Below are positions 24,715 to 33,880 of a stretch of DNA of 64,000 nt, piece after piece. Both the position numbers and the translations under genes were made by a program. Source of the DNA: Mitsuaria chitosanitabida ATCC BAA-476 = NBRC 102408 (GTDB lineage: Bacteria > Pseudomonadota > Gammaproteobacteria > Burkholderiales > Burkholderiaceae_C); contig NZ_BCYP01000020.1 in NCBI RefSeq assembly GCF_001598255.1, forward strand, positions 62,001 through 126,000. Direction: 5' to 3'. The notes under the pieces are model-generated. The model worked only from the letters and a program-made list of their open reading frames with translations. It was not told the origin of the DNA and did no database searches. How positions within the stretch are numbered: position 1 is the stretch's first letter; every line of letters begins with the position of its first letter.

Positions 24715-26418
24715 TCAGTCGGCCCAGATGATTTTCCGGCGCTGGGCGACCCAGTTTTCCAGACGCGGCCCGTAGACCTCGTCGACGCGGTTGCGGCGCA
24801 CCTTGAAGGTCGGCGTGATCAGGCCGTTGTCCACGGTCCAGGGCGTCGCCGTCAGCACCAGGCAGTCCAGCCGCTCGTGCGGGTCGAGCTTGGCGTTGAC
24901 CGCCTCCAGGTGGGCGGCCAGCTCCTTTTCCAGCGTGGCGTGGTCGCGCGCGGCGGCCTCGGGCGAGAGCATCGCGATGCCCACCGGCTGCGCCAGGTTG
25001 GCGCCGGTGACCACGCAGGCCTCGATCGCGGGGTTCATCGACAGGCGGTCCTCGATCGGCGCCGGCGCGACGTACTTGCCCTTGCTGGTCTTGAACAGAT
25101 CCTTCACCCGGCCGGTGATGCGCGCGCAGCCGGCGAGGGCGCCCTTGTCGGCGATCTCGGCCTTGTCGCCGGTGTGCAGCCAGCCGTCGGCGGTCAGGGT
25201 CTCGGCGGTCAGCTCGGGCTGCTTGTAGTAGCCCAGCATCAGCGCCGGGCTCTTCATCTGCAGCTCGCCGGTGATCGGGTCCAGGCGCACCTGCACGCCG
25301 TCGTAGGCGGGGCCGACGCTGCCCGTCTGGTCCTTGCCCGGCACGGTGATGTGGGACAGCGCGAGGTTCTCGGTCATGCCGTAGCCCTCGTTGATCGGCA
25401 GGCCCAGCGTGCGGAACCACCTCAGCAGCGCGACCGGCATCGGCGCGGCGCCCCCGGCGGCGAAGTGGCACTGGTCCAGGCCCAGCGCCTTGAGGATCTT
25501 GCGGCGGACCAGGCCGCCGATGATCGGCAGGCCCAGCAGGAAGTCCAGCTTGCGCTGCGGCAGCTTGGCCTGCACGCCCTGCTGGAACTTGGTCCACAGG
25601 CGCGGGACCGAAAAGAACACCGTCGGCCGCGCGCGCTGCAGGTCGGCGGCGAAGGTGTCGATGCTCTCGGCGAAGTAGACCTGCATGCCGGTGCGCAGCC
25701 AGCCGTGCTCGACCAGCGCCCGCTCGACCACGTGGGCCAGCGGCAGGTAGGACAGCATGCGGTCGTCCTCGGTCAGCGGGATGCGGTTCAGGCCCGAGGT
25801 GATGGCCCACGCGAAGCTGCCGAAGCTGTGCATCACGCCCTTGGGCGCGCCGGTGGTGCCGGAGGTGTAGATGATGGTCGCGAGCTCGTCGGCGCCGCGC
25901 ACCGGGCGGCCGGCCAGCGGCTTGGTCTCGGCGCAGACGGCGTCCCAGTGGTCGTACTGGTCCTGCGCGTCCTCCGGCGAGACCGGGTAGGAGATGCAGG
26001 GCAGGCCCTCGGGCACGCCCGGCTTCATGCCTTCCCAGCCGTCGAGCTTGCCGACGAAGAGCAGCCGCGCCTCGCTGTGGGTGAGGATCTGGTGGATGGT
26101 GTCCGGCGCGAGCGTCGGATACAGCGGCACGCTGACGTAGCCGGCCATCCAGATGGCCAGGTCGCTGAACAGCCACCAGGCGCAGTTCTTGGACAGGATC
26201 GCGACGCGGGCACCGGGCTCCCAGCCCTGCTCCAGTCCGACCGTCTTCAGGTGCGCGGCCATGCGGCGCGCCTGCTCGGCGACCTCGGCCCAGGTGAAGT
26301 CGCGGACCTCGCCGTCGCCCATCGGCTGGCGCAGCGTCACGCGCCTGGGCGTGTCCTCCTCCCATCGGTACAGGCGCTGCAGCGCCAGGGAATCGGCCGA
26401 CAGGCGGGGACTGGACAT
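24715..26418 (-). CDS. Long-chain acyl-CoA synthetase (AMP-forming)
   Basis: This ANL-superfamily ligase would activate fatty acids to acyl-CoA through an acyl-adenylate. The 567-residue protein has the P-loop motif IIYTSGTTGAPKGVMHS (about 188), the NEGYGMTEN adenylate motif, GWLHTGDKAE and the hinge GRVKDLFKTSKGKYV with the conserved C-terminal Lys in TPTFKVRRN. It resembles the FadD15/ACSL type (VFFSVPRLWTKFQQGV) more than classical FadD. AGGAGACC before the ATG is a strong RBS. It is downstream of trpS with a 259-base gap that shows only GC-rich low-complexity DNA. Confidence 0.92.
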   Translation of the reverse strand: MSSPRLSADSLALQRLYRWEEDTPRRVTLRQPMGDGEVRDFTWAEVAEQARRMAAHLKTVGLEQGWEPGARVAILSKNCAWWLFSDLAIWMAGYVSVPLYPTLAPDTIHQILTHSEARLLFVGKLDGWEGMKPGVPEGLPCISYPVSPEDAQDQYDHWDAVCAETKPLAGRPVRGADELATIIYTSGTTGAPKGVMHSFGSFAWAITSGLNRIPLTEDDRMLSYLPLAHVVERALVEHGWLRTGMQVYFAESIDTFAADLQRARPTVFFSVPRLWTKFQQGVQAKLPQRKLDFLLGLPIIGGLVRRKILKALGLDQCHFAAGGAAPMPVALLRWFRTLGLPINEGYGMTENLALSHITVPGKDQTGSVGPAYDGVQVRLDPITGELQMKSPALMLGYYKQPELTAETLTADGWLHTGDKAEIADKGALAGCARITGRVKDLFKTSKGKYVAPAPIEDRLSMNPAIEACVVTGANLAQPVGIAMLSPEAAARDHATLEKELAAHLEAVNAKLDPHERLDCLVLTATPWTVDNGLITPTFKVRRNRVDEVYGPRLENWVAQRRKIIWAD

Positions 26419-26677
26419 CGAGGTCTCCTTGTTCTTGGTGAAGCGGGCGACGCTCCGGCGGCACGCGCGCGGGAGCGAAGGAAGCCCTGGAGACTACGCC
26501 CGGTCGCCCACGGGGACGAGCGGGTTTCTTCGATGACCGTGATCGACTTGGCAAGCCGCGAGGGGGTTGCCGATCGATACCAACACCCGGGCGCCCCACG
26601 ACGCACGCCCATGCGCGCCTCGCGCGGGCGGCTCCGCCGCCGCTCCGCCGGTGACGGAGGCCGCGGCGGACGCGGGA

Positions 26678-27991
26678 TCAGCCCTTCTGGGCGGCGGCCT
26701 CGCGCTCGGCGGCGACCAGCGCCTCGAGCGCGGGCAGCAGCGCGTCGTCGGCGACCTCGCGGGTGACCGGGGCCTCGGCCAGCGCGGCCGCGCCCTCGCG
26801 CTTCAGGCGCGCGACCCAGTGGCCCGCTTCCTTGCCCTGCTCCAGGCCCGTGCTCTGCAGCAGCAGGGCGCCGTCGGCGGCCAGCAGCTTGAAGTAGAAG
26901 CGGCCATCGGACTCGCGGTACTGCTTGAACGCGGGCACGGTCGACTTGACCTTGGCCGTGGTCGCCACGGGCGCGGCCAGCGGCTGGAAGCGGCGCAGGC
27001 CGACGGCCTCGCGGGCGCGGGCCAGCAGCGGACCGGCGATGGCGCGCGCCTTGGCCGCGCCCTCCATCAGGATCTCCTCGATCTTCTCGGGATTGGCCAT
27101 CAGCGCGTCGTACCTGGCGCGCATCGGGCCGATCTCCGCGTCGATCAGCGCGTAGAGCTGGTCCTTGGCCTCGCCCCAGGACAGGCCGCCGCGCAGCGCC
27201 TCGCGGAAGGCCTGGCGCTGGGCCGGCGTCGCGAACGCGTCGTAGATCTGGACCAGGTGCGAGCCCTCCGTCTCCTTGGGCTCGCCGGGCAGGCGCGAGT
27301 CGGTGACGATCTTGGAGATCGCCTCGCGCAGCGCCTTGGCGCCGCCCTCGAAGAGCGGGATCACGTTGTCGTAGCTCTTGGACATCTTGCGACCGTCCAG
27401 GCCCGGCAACAGCTCCATCTCCTCGTCGATGCTGGCCTCGGGCAGCACGAAGAGCTCTTCCTTGAAGGTGTGGTTGAAGCGCTGGGCCACGTCCCGCGCC
27501 ATCTCGATGTGCTGCGCCTGGTCCTTGCCGACCGGCACGCGGTGCGCGTTGAACATCAGGATGTCCGCCGCCATCAGGATGGGGTAGCTGTACAGGCCCA
27601 TGGTGATGCCGGCGTCCGGGTCCTCGCCGGCCGCGACGTTGGCGTCGACCGAGGCCTTGTAGGCATGCGCGCGGTTCATCTGGCCCTTGGAGGTGACGCA
27701 GGTCAGCAGCCAGGTCAGCTCGGGGATCTCGGGGATGTCGCTCTGGCGGTAGAACGTGACGCGACGGGTGTCCAGGCCGGCGGCGAGCCAGGTGGCGGCG
27801 ATCTGAAGGCGCGAGGCCTCGATGCGGGCCGGCTCGTCGCACTTGATCAGCGCGTGATAGTCGGCCATGAAGAAGAAGCTCTCGGCGCCCGGCTCGCGGC
27901 TGGCCGCGATGGCGCGGCGCACCGCGCCGACATAGTTGCCGAGGTGCAGGGTGCCGGTGGTGGTGATGCCGGTCAGGACACGCAGGGTCAT
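26678..27991 (-). CDS. trpS: Tryptophan--tRNA ligase with a DUF1508-like C-terminal extension
   Basis: This cytoplasmic class I synthetase charges tRNA-Trp. The HIGH-equivalent is [13 protein letters not shown] (about 11-23) and KMSKS is [10 protein letters not shown] (about 197-206). At 437 residues it is about 100 longer than E. coli TrpS. The extra part (about 345-437) contains [28 protein letters not shown], a pattern like the small YegP/DUF1508 fold. Similar extensions occur in other betaproteobacterial TrpS proteins as far as I know. The start [13 protein letters not shown] is standard. Confidence 0.95.
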   Translation of the reverse strand: MTLRVLTGITTTGTLHLGNYVGAVRRAIAASREPGAESFFFMADYHALIKCDEPARIEASRLQIAATWLAAGLDTRRVTFYRQSDIPEIPELTWLLTCVTSKGQMNRAHAYKASVDANVAAGEDPDAGITMGLYSYPILMAADILMFNAHRVPVGKDQAQHIEMARDVAQRFNHTFKEELFVLPEASIDEEMELLPGLDGRKMSKSYDNVIPLFEGGAKALREAISKIVTDSRLPGEPKETEGSHLVQIYDAFATPAQRQAFREALRGGLSWGEAKDQLYALIDAEIGPMRARYDALMANPEKIEEILMEGAAKARAIAGPLLARAREAVGLRRFQPLAAPVATTAKVKSTVPAFKQYRESDGRFYFKLLAADGALLLQSTGLEQGKEAGHWVARLKREGAAALAEAPVTREVADDALLPALEALVAAEREAAAQKG

Positions 27992-28110
27992 GGGGAGAGC
28001 TCGTCAGCGTTTCGCAAAGGGGCGATTCTCCCGCAAAGGCGGGAACCCGTCGGAGGGAAGGGCGCGTGACGACGAACGGACGGCGGCGCGGGCCACCGAG
28101 GCCGCGGCGG

Positions 28111-28956
28111 TCAGCCGCGGGTGGCCATCGCCTCGCCGAGGCGGATCGCGCCGCCGGGCTGCCAGCCCGGGTTGAAGCTCAGCGGGCCCTGCGGGAACAG
28201 CATCACCACGGTCGAGCCCAGCAGGAAGCGGCCCATCTCGGCGCCCTGCTCGTAGCTGAAGTGCTCGTTCTCGTAGTGCCAGGCGCGCACGCGGCCCGGA
28301 CGCGGCGGATTCACCACGCCGTGCCACACCGTCGCCATCGAGCCGACGATGGTCGCCCCCACCAGGACCAGGATCCAGGGGCCGTGCTCGCCCTCGAAGA
28401 CGCAGACCACGCGTTCGTTCCGGGCGAACAGCCCCGGCACGCCGCGGGCCGTCGTCGGATTGACCGAGAACAGGTCGCCCGGCACATGGATCATGCGCAC
28501 CAGCTTGCCGGCGCAGGGCATGTGGATGCGGTGGTAGTCGCGCGGGCTCAGATACAGCGTCGCGAAGTGGCCGTCGCGGAACTGCGCGGCCAGTTGCTGA
28601 TCGCCGCCCACCAGCGCGGTGGTCGAGTACTGGTGGCCCTTGGCCTGGAAGATCTGATCCGCGCGGATGGGGCCGAACTGGCTGATGGCGCCGTCGACCG
28701 GGCAGATCAGCGGGGCGTCCGCGATCGGCCGCGCCTCCGGCCTGAGCGCGCGGGTGAAGAAATCGTTGAAGGTGGTGTAGGCGGCGGGATCGGACTCCAC
28801 GGCCTCGGCCATGTTCACGCCATAGCGGTCGATGAAGCGCTTGATCGTCCAGGTGGTGAAACCGCCCAGTTCCGCGCCCGCGAGCTGGCCGGCCAGGCGG
28901 GTCATCGCCAGCTTGGGCATCAGGTATTGGGGCAGGACGGCGAGGCGATCAGACAC
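28111..28956 (-). CDS. psd: Phosphatidylserine decarboxylase proenzyme
   Basis: This membrane-associated, pyruvoyl-dependent enzyme converts phosphatidylserine to phosphatidylethanolamine. The 281-residue proenzyme has the self-cleavage motif LGST (about 246-249, Ser becomes the pyruvoyl group). Other conserved segments are FNDFFTRALRPEARPI, CPVDGAISQFGPI and YHRIHMPCAGKL. Length and layout match type I bacterial Psd. It is 119 bases upstream of trpS on the same strand and divergent from trhO. Confidence 0.96.
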   Translation of the reverse strand: MSDRLAVLPQYLMPKLAMTRLAGQLAGAELGGFTTWTIKRFIDRYGVNMAEAVESDPAAYTTFNDFFTRALRPEARPIADAPLICPVDGAISQFGPIRADQIFQAKGHQYSTTALVGGDQQLAAQFRDGHFATLYLSPRDYHRIHMPCAGKLVRMIHVPGDLFSVNPTTARGVPGLFARNERVVCVFEGEHGPWILVLVGATIVGSMATVWHGVVNPPRPGRVRAWHYENEHFSYEQGAEMGRFLLGSTVVMLFPQGPLSFNPGWQPGGAIRLGEAMATRG

Positions 28957-29077
28957 GATGGAGAGTGACGGGGGCGTGACAGGGTGGCGGATTCTAGGCG
29001 GGCAAGTTCGATACCCACACCCGGGTTGCTCCGGGAGGGGCGAGCGACGCGCTTCGGCCTCGATACCATGTCGGCCG

Positions 29078-29956
29078 ATGACGCTCCCTGGCCGTACACC
29101 CCACGCTCCCGCCGATGCCGGCGCCGACCCCGCCGCCGGCGCGCCGGCGCATGAGCACAGCTCCTTCTACAAGTTCGTCGCGCTGCGGGACACGCCCGCG
29201 CTGGCGCAGCGGCTGCGCGACCTGTACGAGGCACAAGGACGGCGGGTCGGCGGCAACATCCTGCTGGCGCCCGAGGGCGTGACCGGCGCGATCGGCGGCC
29301 CGGTCGAGGCGCTGGGCGCCTTCGAGGCGGCGCTGCGCGCGGAGCCGCCCTTCTCGGACCTGCGTTTCAAGCGCAGCTTCTGCGACACGCGGCCCTTCAC
29401 GCTGCTCAAGGTGCATGAGAAGCCGGAGCTCGTGGCCTTCGGCCTGCCCGGCGTGACGGGGCTGGCGGACACGCGCGACACCCATGTCTCTCCGCGGGAA
29501 TGGCGTGAGCTGATCAAGCGCGAGGACGTGGTCGTGGTGGACAACCGCAACCACTTCGAGTTCAAGCTGGGCCACTTCGAGGGCGCGGTCGATCCGCTGG
29601 TGCGGCACTTCCGCGACTTCCCGGCCTACATCGAGGCCCACGCCGAGCAGTGGCAGCGCGAGGGCAAGACCGTCGCGATGTACTGCACCGGCGGCATCCG
29701 CTGCGAAAAGATGTCGGGCTGGATGATCGAGCGCGGCCTGCGGGTGCGGCAGCTCGACGGTGGCATCCTCAACTACTTCGAGCAGATGCCCGATGCCGAC
29801 GCGGATTGGCGCGGGGAGTGCTTCGTCTTCGACAAGCGCATCGCGATCGACACGCATCGCCACGAGACCGCGACCACCGCCGAGCAGGTCTATGGCGACG
29901 ACCCCGCCGAGGCCTGGCGCCTGGCGCGCGCGAAACGACTCGATCCGAAAGGCTGA
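29078..29956 (+). CDS. trhO: tRNA uridine(34) hydroxylase / rhodanese-family protein TrhO (YceA)
   Basis: TrhO family members hydroxylate U34 of tRNAs to ho5U with molecular oxygen. The 292-residue protein has the N-terminal YceA-type domain (FYKFVALRDTPALAQRLRDL; GNILLAPEGVTGAI) and a rhodanese domain (about 140-240) with active Cys203 in YCTGGIRCEK. A short, Pro/Ala-rich N-terminal extension precedes the conserved core. The start is the Met at MTLPGRT; another at about 29069 is out of frame. Confidence 0.93.
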   Translation: MTLPGRTPHAPADAGADPAAGAPAHEHSSFYKFVALRDTPALAQRLRDLYEAQGRRVGGNILLAPEGVTGAIGGPVEALGAFEAALRAEPPFSDLRFKRSFCDTRPFTLLKVHEKPELVAFGLPGVTGLADTRDTHVSPREWRELIKREDVVVVDNRNHFEFKLGHFEGAVDPLVRHFRDFPAYIEAHAEQWQREGKTVAMYCTGGIRCEKMSGWMIERGLRVRQLDGGILNYFEQMPDADADWRGECFVFDKRIAIDTHRHETATTAEQVYGDDPAEAWRLARAKRLDPKG

Positions 29957-30017
29957 ACGGGCGGGACCCGGCACGTCGCGCGTATCGCCACGCGGCATGC
30001 CGGGCACGCGCGGGGCT

Positions 30018-31286
30018 TCAGCCGGTGAGGTCCTCGCGCAGCTTCAGGCGGCGCGGATTGCCCAGGTCGATGACCGCCGTGTGGGCGGCCTTGTCGTGCA
30101 GGCCCTGGCGATTGCCGTCCCACAGGATCTGCAGGAAGCCCATGCCGCCGGTGGCCATGCCGGCCGCGTAACCGCCGTAACGGCGCACGCACCGCATCGG
30201 CTTCATCGGCTTGCCGGTCAGCTCCACGATCTTCAGGCCCATCAGCTTCTTGCCCGGCGTCTGCCCGGGCCAGATCAGCGGCCACAGCACGAACCAGGAG
30301 AAGGCCCAGGCCAGGTTCAGGCCGACCAGCTCCCACCAGTGCTTCATCCGCTCCAGCGGCGTGCGGCGGGCCTCCTCGCGCAGGTCTCGGACCTGGCGCT
30401 CGAGCTGCTTGTTGCGCAGCTTCTGGGTCTTGAGCCGGCCCTCCGCGTCCTCGGCGCGGGCCTGGGCCTCGGTGATCGCGGCGCTGGCCGCGGCGTCGGG
30501 CGTGGCCAGCGCCGCCGCGGAGGCCGACGCCATCTCGCCACGCGCGGTCCGGATCGCATGCTTGACGATGTCGGCGACTTCCTCGTCGTCGAGGTCGTCC
30601 TTGCCCGCCTTGTCGGCCTCTTCCGCGTGCCGCTCCAGCGCCGCCTGGATGGCGGCGGCCGTGGTCGGGTCGGCGCCGCTGGCCGCGCCGGCCACCGCCA
30701 GGGCGGTCTCGGCCGCGGCGCGCTCCTTGCGGCCGGGCTTGTCCTTCGCTTCCTTGGTCAGGTCGCCGACGCTGGTGAAGAGGCCGAAGCCCACCAGGCA
30801 CAGCGCCGGCAACCAGCCCAGCCGACCGCCGCCCAGGTGCACCACCTCGCCGCGCGAGACGCGTTGCAGCTTGTACCAGCGCCACGCCACCCACCAGCAG
30901 CCGCCCAGCAGCACCGTGTTGCCGAAGTGCGAGAGCGCCAGCAGCAGCACCAGATCGACCATCATGGCCTTGGCCCGCTGGAACGGCGAGGCGAGCGGCA
31001 GCCCCAGCAGCCCGGGCGCGACGTTCAGGTCCTCGGGCGTGATCCAGTCGCGCGGATCCCCGTGCAGGTCGCCCTCGGCCGGCTTGCGGCCCAGCTTGCC
31101 GATCAGCCGCGTGCCGGCGGCCGCGGCCGCGGCGGTGGCGTTCGCGACCGTCGTCGCCGCCGACGCGGGGGCGATGGCGGAACCCGCGGCGGGCGCGGCG
31201 GCGGCCGGCAACGGGCTCATCGGGTCGGCGCCGGGGCTGGCCGGCAGCGGGGTCGGGGACGTCGACGGATCGGCGGGAGCGGTCAT
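30018..31286 (-). CDS. RDD-family membrane protein with a large central insertion
   Basis: The 422-residue protein has RDD features split into two parts. An N-terminal Ala/Pro-rich segment (1-60) precedes the first RDD helix with Arg104 and Asp111 (QRAKAMMVDLVLLLA). A charged, Ala-rich and coiled-coil-like insertion (about 175-315; ITEAQARAEDAEGRLKTQKLRNKQLERQV) follows. The rest of the domain (GQTPGKKLMGLKIV, GLHDKAAHTAVI) ends the protein. RDD proteins are small (about 150 residues) membrane proteins of mostly unknown, possibly ion-transport, function. The insertion would lie on one face of the membrane. It is divergent from the MurA-like gene. Confidence 0.85.
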   Translation of the reverse strand: MTAPADPSTSPTPLPASPGADPMSPLPAAAAPAAGSAIAPASAATTVANATAAAAAAGTRLIGKLGRKPAEGDLHGDPRDWITPEDLNVAPGLLGLPLASPFQRAKAMMVDLVLLLALSHFGNTVLLGGCWWVAWRWYKLQRVSRGEVVHLGGGRLGWLPALCLVGFGLFTSVGDLTKEAKDKPGRKERAAAETALAVAGAASGADPTTAAAIQAALERHAEEADKAGKDDLDDEEVADIVKHAIRTARGEMASASAAALATPDAAASAAITEAQARAEDAEGRLKTQKLRNKQLERQVRDLREEARRTPLERMKHWWELVGLNLAWAFSWFVLWPLIWPGQTPGKKLMGLKIVELTGKPMKPMRCVRRYGGYAAGMATGGMGFLQILWDGNRQGLHDKAAHTAVIDLGNPRRLKLREDLTG

Positions 31287-31514
31287 GGGGGCGCATTGTG
31301 GCCAGGGCCACGGCGAAATGCGCCCATGACTTCCCTAGCGTGACCCCGGGGCCGGAGCTTTCCTTCCGCGGCCGGAGCACACTCTCGCTGGTCCGTCGCG
31401 CGTCGCGGTCGCAAGATGCCTCGCATGACCCGCACGAACACCGCCCTCGCGCCCTCGGCCGATAATCCGGCCGCTATCCTCGACTTCCCACCCGTTCGCC
31501 CCCGGCGCCACGCC

Positions 31515-32816
31515 ATGTCCAATCTCATCGTCCACGGCGGCTCGCCCCTCAAGGGCCGCATCGTCCCCTCGGCGAACAAGAACGCCGTCCTGCCCATCCT
31601 GTGCGCGACGCTGCTGACCCGCGAGCCGGTCCGGCTCAACGGCGTCCCCGAGATCACCGACGTCAAGAAGATCCTGGAGGTCTTCCGCAACCTGGGCAGC
31701 GCGGTCTCGGTCGACTTCAAGACCGGCGTGCTGGACCTGCATCACCGCGACACCCACTTCGACGCGGCCAAGGACCACCTGCCCGAGGAGATGCGCTCCT
31801 CGATCATGCTGGTGCCGGGCCTGATGGCGCGCTTCGGCGCCGCCCGCATCGAGGACGACGTCAAGGGGTGCACCCTGGGCGCCCGCGAGATCGATCCCCA
31901 CGTCGAGGTCTTCGAGCGCTTCGGCGCCCGGGTCGACCGCGCCGCCGACGGCCTGCTGGTGCAGGTCCAGGGCAAGCTGCGCCACAACGACCACTGGACC
32001 GATTACGCCTCCGTCACCACGACCGAGAACTTCGTCCTGTGCGCCGCGCTGGCCGACGGCACCTCCACGCTGATGAACGCGGCCAGCGAGCCGCACGTGC
32101 AGGAGTTCTGCCAGTTCATGGCCATGCTCGGCGCGAAGCTCGAGGGCCTGGGCACCTCGCGCCTGACCATCCACGGCGTCGAGCAGCTGGGCGGCGGCGA
32201 GTTCACCTTCGCCGAGGACTTCCACGAGATCGTGACCTTCCTGGCCCTGGGCGCGATCACCGGCGGCGACGTGCGGGTCAAGAATTCGCACCCGGAGCAG
32301 TTCCCGCTGATCGACCGCACCTTCGCCAAGTTCGGCGTCCAGATCATTCACGAGGATGGCTGGTCGCGCTCGGTGGTGGACGGCAAGCTCAAGGTCAAGG
32401 AGCCCTTCACCCGCAACATCCTGCAGAAGGTCGAGGCGGCGCCCTGGCCCTATCTGCCCGTGGACCTGCTGCCCATCTTCGTCGCCCTGGGCGTGAAGGC
32501 CGAGGGCAGCGTGATGTTCTGGAACAAGGTCTACGACGGCGCGATGGGCTGGACCACCGAGCTGTCCAAGTTCGGCGCGCACGCCTTCCTGTCCGATCCG
32601 CACCGCATGGTCACCTTCGGCGGCAAGACGCTGAGCCCGGCCGAGGTCGAGAGCCCGTACATCATCCGCGTCGCGATCGCGCTGCTGATGGTGGCGGCCA
32701 GCATCCCCGGCAAGTCCCTGATCCGCAACGCGACGCCGGTGCGCCGCGCCCACCCGCAGTTCGCCGAGAACATCACCCGTCTCGGCGCCAAGGTGGAATG
32801 GGTCGAGGGCGACTGA
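31515..32816 (+). CDS. murA: MurA-like UDP-GlcNAc 1-carboxyvinyltransferase, divergent copy
   Basis: This EPSP-synthase superfamily enzyme transfers enolpyruvate from PEP to UDP-GlcNAc, the first step of peptidoglycan synthesis. The 433-residue protein keeps Lys22-Asn23 (ANKNAVLPIL), catalytic Cys119 with Arg124 (KGCTLGAREID) and an Asp in PYLPVDLLP. Departures from classical MurA are many: GAREID for GARPVD, PVDLLPIF for PTDMQAQF, and a long C-terminal half with few familiar blocks. It is not next to hisG, the common neighbour of murA in this order, so it may be a second paralogue. The start was taken at MSNLIVHGG; an upstream ATG would add 33 residues. Confidence 0.8.
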   Translation: MSNLIVHGGSPLKGRIVPSANKNAVLPILCATLLTREPVRLNGVPEITDVKKILEVFRNLGSAVSVDFKTGVLDLHHRDTHFDAAKDHLPEEMRSSIMLVPGLMARFGAARIEDDVKGCTLGAREIDPHVEVFERFGARVDRAADGLLVQVQGKLRHNDHWTDYASVTTTENFVLCAALADGTSTLMNAASEPHVQEFCQFMAMLGAKLEGLGTSRLTIHGVEQLGGGEFTFAEDFHEIVTFLALGAITGGDVRVKNSHPEQFPLIDRTFAKFGVQIIHEDGWSRSVVDGKLKVKEPFTRNILQKVEAAPWPYLPVDLLPIFVALGVKAEGSVMFWNKVYDGAMGWTTELSKFGAHAFLSDPHRMVTFGGKTLSPAEVESPYIIRVAIALLMVAASIPGKSLIRNATPVRRAHPQFAENITRLGAKVEWVEGD

Positions 32817-32830
32817 GCCCGCCCGCCGGC

Positions 32831-33874
32831 GTGGCCCGCGCGCTCGTCGCGATCGGGTCCTGCCTCGCGACGGCCCTCGCGGGCGCCCAGGCGGCGCCCG
32901 CTTCGCCATCGGCGGGATCGGTCGAGCCGGTGGCGGAAGGAGCCGTCCCCGCGCCCACCACCTGGTCCGTCGCCCAGATCGGCACGCCGCCGACCGCGCC
33001 GACGGGCGCCCCCGCCGGCGGCACCGGCGCGCGACCCGTGCTGCGCTGGCTGGTGCAGGACATCCCGCCGCACTTCAGCTACCGCGACGGCAAGCCGCCG
33101 CAACGCCCCGAGGACCTGGGCCAGGGCGAGGTCGACGGCTTCCTGCGCGTGCTGACCGAGCGGCTGCCGCAGTACCGTCACGAGTTCGTCGAGCTCAGCC
33201 TGCCGCGCTTCGAGGCGCAGGCGCGTGCCGGCGAGACGCTGTGCTCGCTGCTGCACGTGCGCACGCCCGAGCGCCTGCAATGGCTGTACTTCACGCCGCT
33301 GCATCCGCCGCTGCTGACGCGCCAGGTGCACGTCATCCTGCGGCGCGAGGACCTGTCACGCTTCGAGCCCAACGGCCAGGCCCTGCAGCTCGCGGACCTG
33401 CTGCGGCGCAAGGACCTCGTGGGCCTGGTGCCGCGCGATCGCAGCTTCGGACCGCGCATCGACAAGCTGCTGAGCGCCGATCCGGACCAGGCGCCGCGCT
33501 CCGTCGTCGCGGGCCGCAGCGCCAATCTGCTGGGCATGCTCAAGGCGCGCCGCATGGACTGGACCTTGGACTATCCGGCCACGGTCGAGCAATACAGCCA
33601 GCAGCATCCGGGCTCGCCCGAGCTGATGCGGCTGCCGCTGGCCGAGGGCCGCAGCACCATGGTCGCCACTGGCAGCTGCAGCCGCACCCCGACGGGCCGT
33701 CGCGCGATCGAGGCGATCGACCAGGCCGTGCGCCAGATCGCCGCCGAGCCGCTCCCCCAGCGCGACGCGCTGATCAGGGCCTGGCGCGGCCCGGCCGGCA
33801 TCGAGGCCGAGGACCTCAAGGCGATCAACCGCTATTTCGACGAGCGCGCCCGCGGGCCGGCTCAGATCGAGTGA
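32831..33874 (+). CDS. Periplasmic solute-binding-like protein (TIGR02285-like)
   Basis: The 347-residue protein begins with a GTG and a signal-like segment (VARALVAIGSCLATALAGAQAAP), then a Pro/Ala/Gly linker. The rest resembles the TIGR02285 group of amino-acid-binding-like proteins: LRWLVQDIPPHFSY, GQGEVDGFLRVLTERLPQYRHEFVEL, ETLCSLLHVRTPERLQWLYFT. Such proteins have a periplasmic binding protein fold; no ligand is known to me. It begins 14 bases after the murA-like stop and ends 6 bases before the next gene, so the three form an operon. Confidence 0.78.
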   Translation: MARALVAIGSCLATALAGAQAAPASPSAGSVEPVAEGAVPAPTTWSVAQIGTPPTAPTGAPAGGTGARPVLRWLVQDIPPHFSYRDGKPPQRPEDLGQGEVDGFLRVLTERLPQYRHEFVELSLPRFEAQARAGETLCSLLHVRTPERLQWLYFTPLHPPLLTRQVHVILRREDLSRFEPNGQALQLADLLRRKDLVGLVPRDRSFGPRIDKLLSADPDQAPRSVVAGRSANLLGMLKARRMDWTLDYPATVEQYSQQHPGSPELMRLPLAEGRSTMVATGSCSRTPTGRRAIEAIDQAVRQIAAEPLPQRDALIRAWRGPAGIEAEDLKAINRYFDERARGPAQIE

Positions 33875-33880
33875 CGCGGG

